From the NCBI GenBank assembly GCA_903829815.1, contig CAIKRR010000036.1, forward strand, positions 59,843 to 123,842: a stretch of 64,000 bases of DNA, read 5' to 3'. The first letter of the stretch is position 1, and each line of letters begins with the position of its first letter. Below are positions 60,839-64,000 of this stretch, one piece after another. A program made the position numbers and the translations under genes. The notes under the pieces are model-generated. The model was not told the origin of the DNA, ran no database searches, and saw only the letters and a list, made by a program, of their open reading frames with translations. This stretch comes from an uncultured Pseudomonadota bacterium (GTDB lineage Bacteria; Pseudomonadota; Gammaproteobacteria; Burkholderiales; SG8-39).

Positions 60839-61630
60839 TCATTCTTCAGCCAGAAACGCGCGGTAATCCTCGACGGCACCGCTGATGGCAAGCTCGAGAA
60901 GTGCTGCACCATCGGTTGCACGCGCAAGGCCCGAATCGGACCCCACACGGCCATCCGGAAACGCCTCGCGATGCGAGCGGGCATCCCAGTGATTGTCGCC
61001 GCCGTGGTCACGCAGAAAGGCGCTCGAGAGCGGTTGGGGCGGGAGCAGGGTCGCACCGTCTGACGCCTCAGTCTGCGCGGCAAAGGCTTGCGGATCACAG
61101 TGCCGGGTGATGGCCACCTCGCTGGGTGTGGCATGCATGCCTTCGGCTGCACCGTATAGCGTTCGCCGCAGCGCATCGGCGGCCGGGTACTCCCACCAAC
61201 TGCGCAGGCGACAGCGTGGCGAGGCGCCACTGCGCTCACCGAGGCTCCAGCGTGCATAGATATCCTGAAACGCCGCACGGACCGGCGCCACATTGCCACC
61301 GTGGCCATTCACGAAGTAAAAATGCCGAAAGCCCTGCGCGGTCAGCGAGAGCACCAGGTCTTCGACGGTGGCCATCAAGGTCGTTGCCCGCACCGAGATC
61401 GTGCCGGGGAAGGCGAGGTTGAACTGCGCCACGCCGAGCGCCAGCGTGGGCGCTACCAGCACCTGGGCCCGCTCACCCAGTCCGTGGGCAACGGCCTCGG
61501 CGGTGGCTGCATCGGTACCGATAAGGCCGATGGGGCCATGCTGCTCGGTCGAACCCATGGGTATCACGATTCCGGTCGAGTGCGCGAGATAACGCTCGAC
61601 ATCAGTCCAGGTCGATCGTGCAAGCAGCAT
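60839..61630 (-). CDS. Creatininase-family amidohydrolase
   Basis: The 263-residue protein has the creatininase metal ligands in order: E29 and H31 (STEQHGP), D40 (GTDAATAEAVA), H110 (FVNGHGGN) and E171 after H166 (GMHATPSE). All five are present, so it should be active. Members cleave creatinine, formamidopyrimidines or mycofactocin-type lactams/amides. It lies 26 bases after the TIGR02450 gene. A Bug receptor upstream suggests uptake of the amide or lactam substrate (inference). Confidence 0.88.
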   Translation of the reverse strand: MLLARSTWTDVERYLAHSTGIVIPMGSTEQHGPIGLIGTDAATAEAVAHGLGERAQVLVAPTLALGVAQFNLAFPGTISVRATTLMATVEDLVLSLTAQGFRHFYFVNGHGGNVAPVRAAFQDIYARWSLGERSGASPRCRLRSWWEYPAADALRRTLYGAAEGMHATPSEVAITRHCDPQAFAAQTEASDGATLLPPQPLSSAFLRDHGGDNHWDARSHREAFPDGRVGSDSGLARATDGAALLELAISGAVEDYRAFLAEE

Positions 61631-61656
61631 GAACGAGACTCCTCAGGCAGACGCGA

Positions 61657-61884
61657 TCAGACCCAGCCCTGGCGCCACACGGTCGCATCGCGCAGGTCGC
61701 GCCAGGCGATGCGCCGCGCTCGATGCGAGTGTACCGCCTCGATCTCGACCCACTCGAGCGGAGCCTCGGGCGCCTCGGGCTCGATGAGCCGCGTGACGAT
61801 GAAGTGCTTCTCGCGGGCCACGGGTGCCACCGCAGTCCACTTGCTCAGCAGGAGCTTCTTGGGCTGGATGGGGTTGGCATTCAT
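61657..61884 (-). CDS. TIGR02450-type small Trp-rich protein
   Basis: The 75-residue protein matches the small TIGR02450 family: NPIQPKKLLLSKWTAVAP at the N-terminus, KEKHFIVTRL-like EKHFIVTRL, then VEIEAV and R-IAWRDLRD with the late Trp. No function is assigned. Its start overlaps the Bug stop (ATGA), so translation is coupled. Such genes are usually elsewhere near housekeeping genes, so location in a catabolic operon is unusual. Confidence 0.85.
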   Translation of the reverse strand: MNANPIQPKKLLLSKWTAVAPVAREKHFIVTRLIEPEAPEAPLEWVEIEAVHSHRARRIAWRDLRDATVWRQGWV

Positions 61885-62900
61885 TCGGCCCGCGCCCCCG
61901 ATTGCCGCACGGCCTGGGTGTAATAGGCCTTGTCGGCCTCGAGCTGTGCCGCATGCTGCTCAGGGGTGGTGCCGGCCGGGTCGATCCCGAGGCTCTCGAA
62001 GCGGCGCACCACCGCCGGTTGCTGCAGGGCGCGGCGCAGTTCAGCCGAGAGTTTCTGCACGATGGCACGCGGCGTGCCGGCCGGTGCGAGCGCATGCACC
62101 GAGGGCAGGAAGAACATGTCGCGCACGCCCAGTTCGCTGAACGTGGGGACATCGGGTGCCTGCGTCGAGCGGTTGGGGCTCGCAACCGCGAGAATGAGCG
62201 CCTTGCCCGAGCGTACATGCGGGGCGATCGGGCCGTAGGCCGTGAAGAGCACCTGGATGTCCCCGGCAACGAGCGCCGGGGTCGACTGACCGCTGCTCTT
62301 GTAGGGCACATGCACGAGGTCGATGCCGAGCCGGGTCTTCAGCGTTTCGGTCGCCAGATGATGGATCGACCCCGACCCCGACGAGCCATAGGAGAGCGTG
62401 CCGGGACGCGAGCGCGCGAGCGCGAGAAACTCGCGCCAGTCGCGCACCGCAAGGCTGCTCCCCACCGAAAGGAAGAAGGGTGTCGTCCCGAGGAGCGAGA
62501 CCGCCGCGAAGTCTCGCAGCGTGTCATAGGCTGGCCGCTCGGTGAGGGCCGGGTTGATGGCCGTGTTGGTGAGATCGGCGATCAGCAGGGTGTAACCATC
62601 GGCTGGCGCCTTGGCCACGAGCAGTGCGGCGATGGCACCACTGGCGCCGGGACGGTTGTCGACGATGGCCGTCTGGCCACGCATCTCGGGGCTCGACAGG
62701 AGGCCTTCGGCGATGATGCGAGCCACGACATCGGTGAGCCCTCCCGCGGTGGACGAGTTAACCAGATGAATGGGGCGAGACGGAAAGGCGGCCGGCTCTT
62801 CGGCGTGGGCAATGGCCCCGAGGGCCGGCAGCACGGTGGCGAGCAAGCAGAAGACGAGGCCCGACAGAGGCCGGGAAAGCGTGCAGGACATCAGGCGCAT
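61881..62900 (-). CDS. Bug/TctC-family periplasmic binding protein
   Basis: 339 residues with a signal core LVFCLLATVLPALGAIAHAE. Landmarks are FPSRPIHLVNSSTAGGLTD (usual PxPPGG loop replaced by NSSTAGG), VDNRPGASGAIAALLVAKAPADGYTLL, SSGSGSIHHLATETL and HVPYKSSGQSTPALVAG. Its changed first loop would alter the first ligand contact. First gene of an operon with the TIGR02450, creatininase and AhpD-like genes; divergent from the cupin gene at 63020. Confidence 0.9.
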   Translation of the reverse strand: MRLMSCTLSRPLSGLVFCLLATVLPALGAIAHAEEPAAFPSRPIHLVNSSTAGGLTDVVARIIAEGLLSSPEMRGQTAIVDNRPGASGAIAALLVAKAPADGYTLLIADLTNTAINPALTERPAYDTLRDFAAVSLLGTTPFFLSVGSSLAVRDWREFLALARSRPGTLSYGSSGSGSIHHLATETLKTRLGIDLVHVPYKSSGQSTPALVAGDIQVLFTAYGPIAPHVRSGKALILAVASPNRSTQAPDVPTFSELGVRDMFFLPSVHALAPAGTPRAIVQKLSAELRRALQQPAVVRRFESLGIDPAGTTPEQHAAQLEADKAYYTQAVRQSGARAE

Positions 62901-63019
62901 CGGGCATCATCTCGAGACAGGATGCGTGGATGGTACCGGTGAACGCCGCGAGAGGCCTGTTGTACCATCGACGACCGAGACTCGCACTCGAAGCCCGCAT
63001 CCGCACCAGAGGCATTCCG

Positions 63020-63862
63020 ATGAAGATCATTCCGATCGAGACCCGCACGCTCACGGCCGCCGAGAACCAGATTCGCGAGGGCACCATTCGGGCCTACCGC
63101 ATTCTCGAAGGCGAACCGGGGCCAGACAACTTTTCACTGAAACTCGTGAACATCGAGGGGCACTACTACTCGCCCCGGCATCGGCACAACTTCGATCAGG
63201 TGCGTCTGCAGCTCGAGGGTGAGTTCGACTACGCCGCCGATGGCTGCTTCAAGCCCGGTTCGATCGGCTACTTTCCGGAATCGGTACGCTACGGTCCCCA
63301 GACCACCGAAGGCGGCAGCTGGAACCTGCTGGTGCAATTTGGCGGGGCCAGTGGCTCGGGCTACACCCCGGAGAGCGAAGAAGAACGCGCCGCCGGCGAA
63401 CTGAAGAAAAAGGGCGTGTTCGAGAATGGGGTCTACACCTGGTATCGAGCCGACGGCACCAAGGTGAACCAGGACGCCTACGAGGCGGTGTGGGAGCACA
63501 TCCACGGCCGGCCCCTGGTCTACCCGGCGCCACGCTATGAGCGCCCGGTATTCATGAATACCACCCACTTCGATTGGGTGCCCGTGGCCGGGCAGCCGGG
63601 CGTGGATCGCAAGGCAGCGGGCACGTTTACCGAGCGCGAGACGCAACTTGCGTTCTACCGGGTGGCATCTGGTGCCACCCTGGCGCTCGAGGGCGGCAGC
63701 ATCTACTTCGTGCTGAAGGGCACAGGGCTCGTGAATGGCGAAAGCTTGGCGAAGCACACGACGGTGAGCCTCGCCGCCGGCGAGCAAGGCGCCTTGGCCG
63801 CCACGGAAGGGTTGGAGTGCGTTCAGATCAGGATGGGCGGGGCGGGGCTGAAGGGCGCCTGA
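63020..63862 (+). CDS. Two-part cupin protein
   Basis: The 280-residue protein has an N-terminal cupin motif HYYSPRHRHNFDQVRLQL (His-rich, metal-binding type) followed by GSIGYFPESV. After an insertion rich in charged residues (about 120-195) there is a second cupin-like half (LALEGGSIYFVLKG) that lacks the His set. AGAGG lies upstream of ATG 63020. It is separated from the divergent Bug operon by 119 bases with a TACCAT box at 62963-62968. Substrate unknown; a role in organic acid or sugar acid metabolism is only a guess. Confidence 0.8.
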   Translation: MKIIPIETRTLTAAENQIREGTIRAYRILEGEPGPDNFSLKLVNIEGHYYSPRHRHNFDQVRLQLEGEFDYAADGCFKPGSIGYFPESVRYGPQTTEGGSWNLLVQFGGASGSGYTPESEEERAAGELKKKGVFENGVYTWYRADGTKVNQDAYEAVWEHIHGRPLVYPAPRYERPVFMNTTHFDWVPVAGQPGVDRKAAGTFTERETQLAFYRVASGATLALEGGSIYFVLKGTGLVNGESLAKHTTVSLAAGEQGALAATEGLECVQIRMGGAGLKGA

Positions 63863-63899
63863 GGCGTCATGAGCACTTCTGCGGGCGTGAGCGGGTCAA

Positions 63900-64000
63900 T
63901 CAGGCCTTTCGTTTCAGCCGCTCGACTTCGGCGTGGAAGGCAGGGGTCAGGTCCGCGATCAAGGATTCGATGTCGCGCACCTGATGTTGAACCGTCAACA
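63900..64000 (-). CDS. 3' end of an unidentified gene
   Basis: The last 33 codons of a minus-strand frame enter from the right edge and stop at TGA 63902-63900. The visible residues (LTVQHQVRDIESLIADLTPA, then FHAEVERLKRKA) are helical and charged, with no motif to identify a family. The codon usage is in keeping with the neighbours. It is convergent with the cupin gene. Confidence 0.4.
   Translation of the reverse strand, partial: LTVQHQVRDIESLIADLTPAFHAEVERLKRKA

Noticed and set aside
1..64000. CRISPR arrays, insertion sequences, tRNA or rRNA genes, prophage or conjugation genes.
   Set aside because: No spaced repeats, transposase motifs, cloverleafs or phage/conjugation signatures were found on reading both strands; only the DUF3800 fragment hints at transfer.

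Overview
The window is high-GC DNA (about two thirds G+C by eye), densely packed with catabolic and transport genes. The gene content points to a betaproteobacterium of the order Burkholderiales, probably near Alcaligenaceae (Bordetella/Achromobacter type). The main reason is the number of Bug/TctC-type periplasmic binding proteins: thirteen, with no TctA/TctB membrane partner in the window. No rRNA, tRNA, CRISPR array, transposase or phage gene was recognised. Only one DNA-binding regulator (an HTH-WYL protein) was found. Species cannot be named from this sequence.

Layout. 1-10.3 kb: tail of an aspartate dehydrogenase, a ThDP enzyme, a Bug protein, a class II aldolase, an FAD monooxygenase, another Bug protein, an unusual two-domain UbiD-like decarboxylase and a GMC oxidoreductase; this looks like aromatic or hydroxy-acid catabolism. 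10.4-22.6 kb: a YedK/HMCES-type DNA-repair protein, four Bug genes, two BKACE (beta-keto acid cleavage) genes, an orphan molybdenum hydroxylase large subunit, an HbpS-like protein, an MFS exporter and its WYL regulator. 22.6-24.1 kb: a lower-GC, gene-poor patch with a broken DUF3800 gene and a small secreted protein made of three Cys-pair repeats. 24.1-32.8 kb: a secreted alpha/beta hydrolase, a CinA-C protein, an OYE-type reductase with an amidohydrolase, and a degenerate M20-fold protein translationally coupled to an acyl-CoA/AMP ligase. 32.8-37.8 kb: an MFS-MDR-thioesterase-Bug operon and a Rieske oxygenase. 37.9-45.0 kb: a complete Liv-type ABC importer (LivM and LivG fused) with an amidohydrolase and an SDR. 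45.2-56.1 kb: a second SDR, a molybdopterin oxidoreductase divergent from a Bug gene, an HdrC-like ferredoxin, an NMT1-type binding protein, two PuuE-like deacetylases, an HdrB-like protein and two further Bug genes. 56.1-64 kb: two Bug genes with a cupin, a DUF6282 hydrolase, an operon of Bug/TIGR02450/creatininase/AhpD-like genes, a second cupin and the tail of an unidentified gene.

How it fits together. Most cassettes combine one periplasmic binding protein with one or a few oxidoreductases, hydrolases or decarboxylases, as expected for scavenging many small carboxylic or aromatic acids. Short overlaps (ATGA, GTGA, TGATG) mark several tight operons. The points most worth following up are the tandem UbiD protein whose second copy has lost the catalytic glutamates, the molybdopterin oxidoreductase/HdrC-like/HdrB-like set with missing cysteines, the M20-like protein that has lost most of its metal ligands, and the three-repeat secreted mini-protein.
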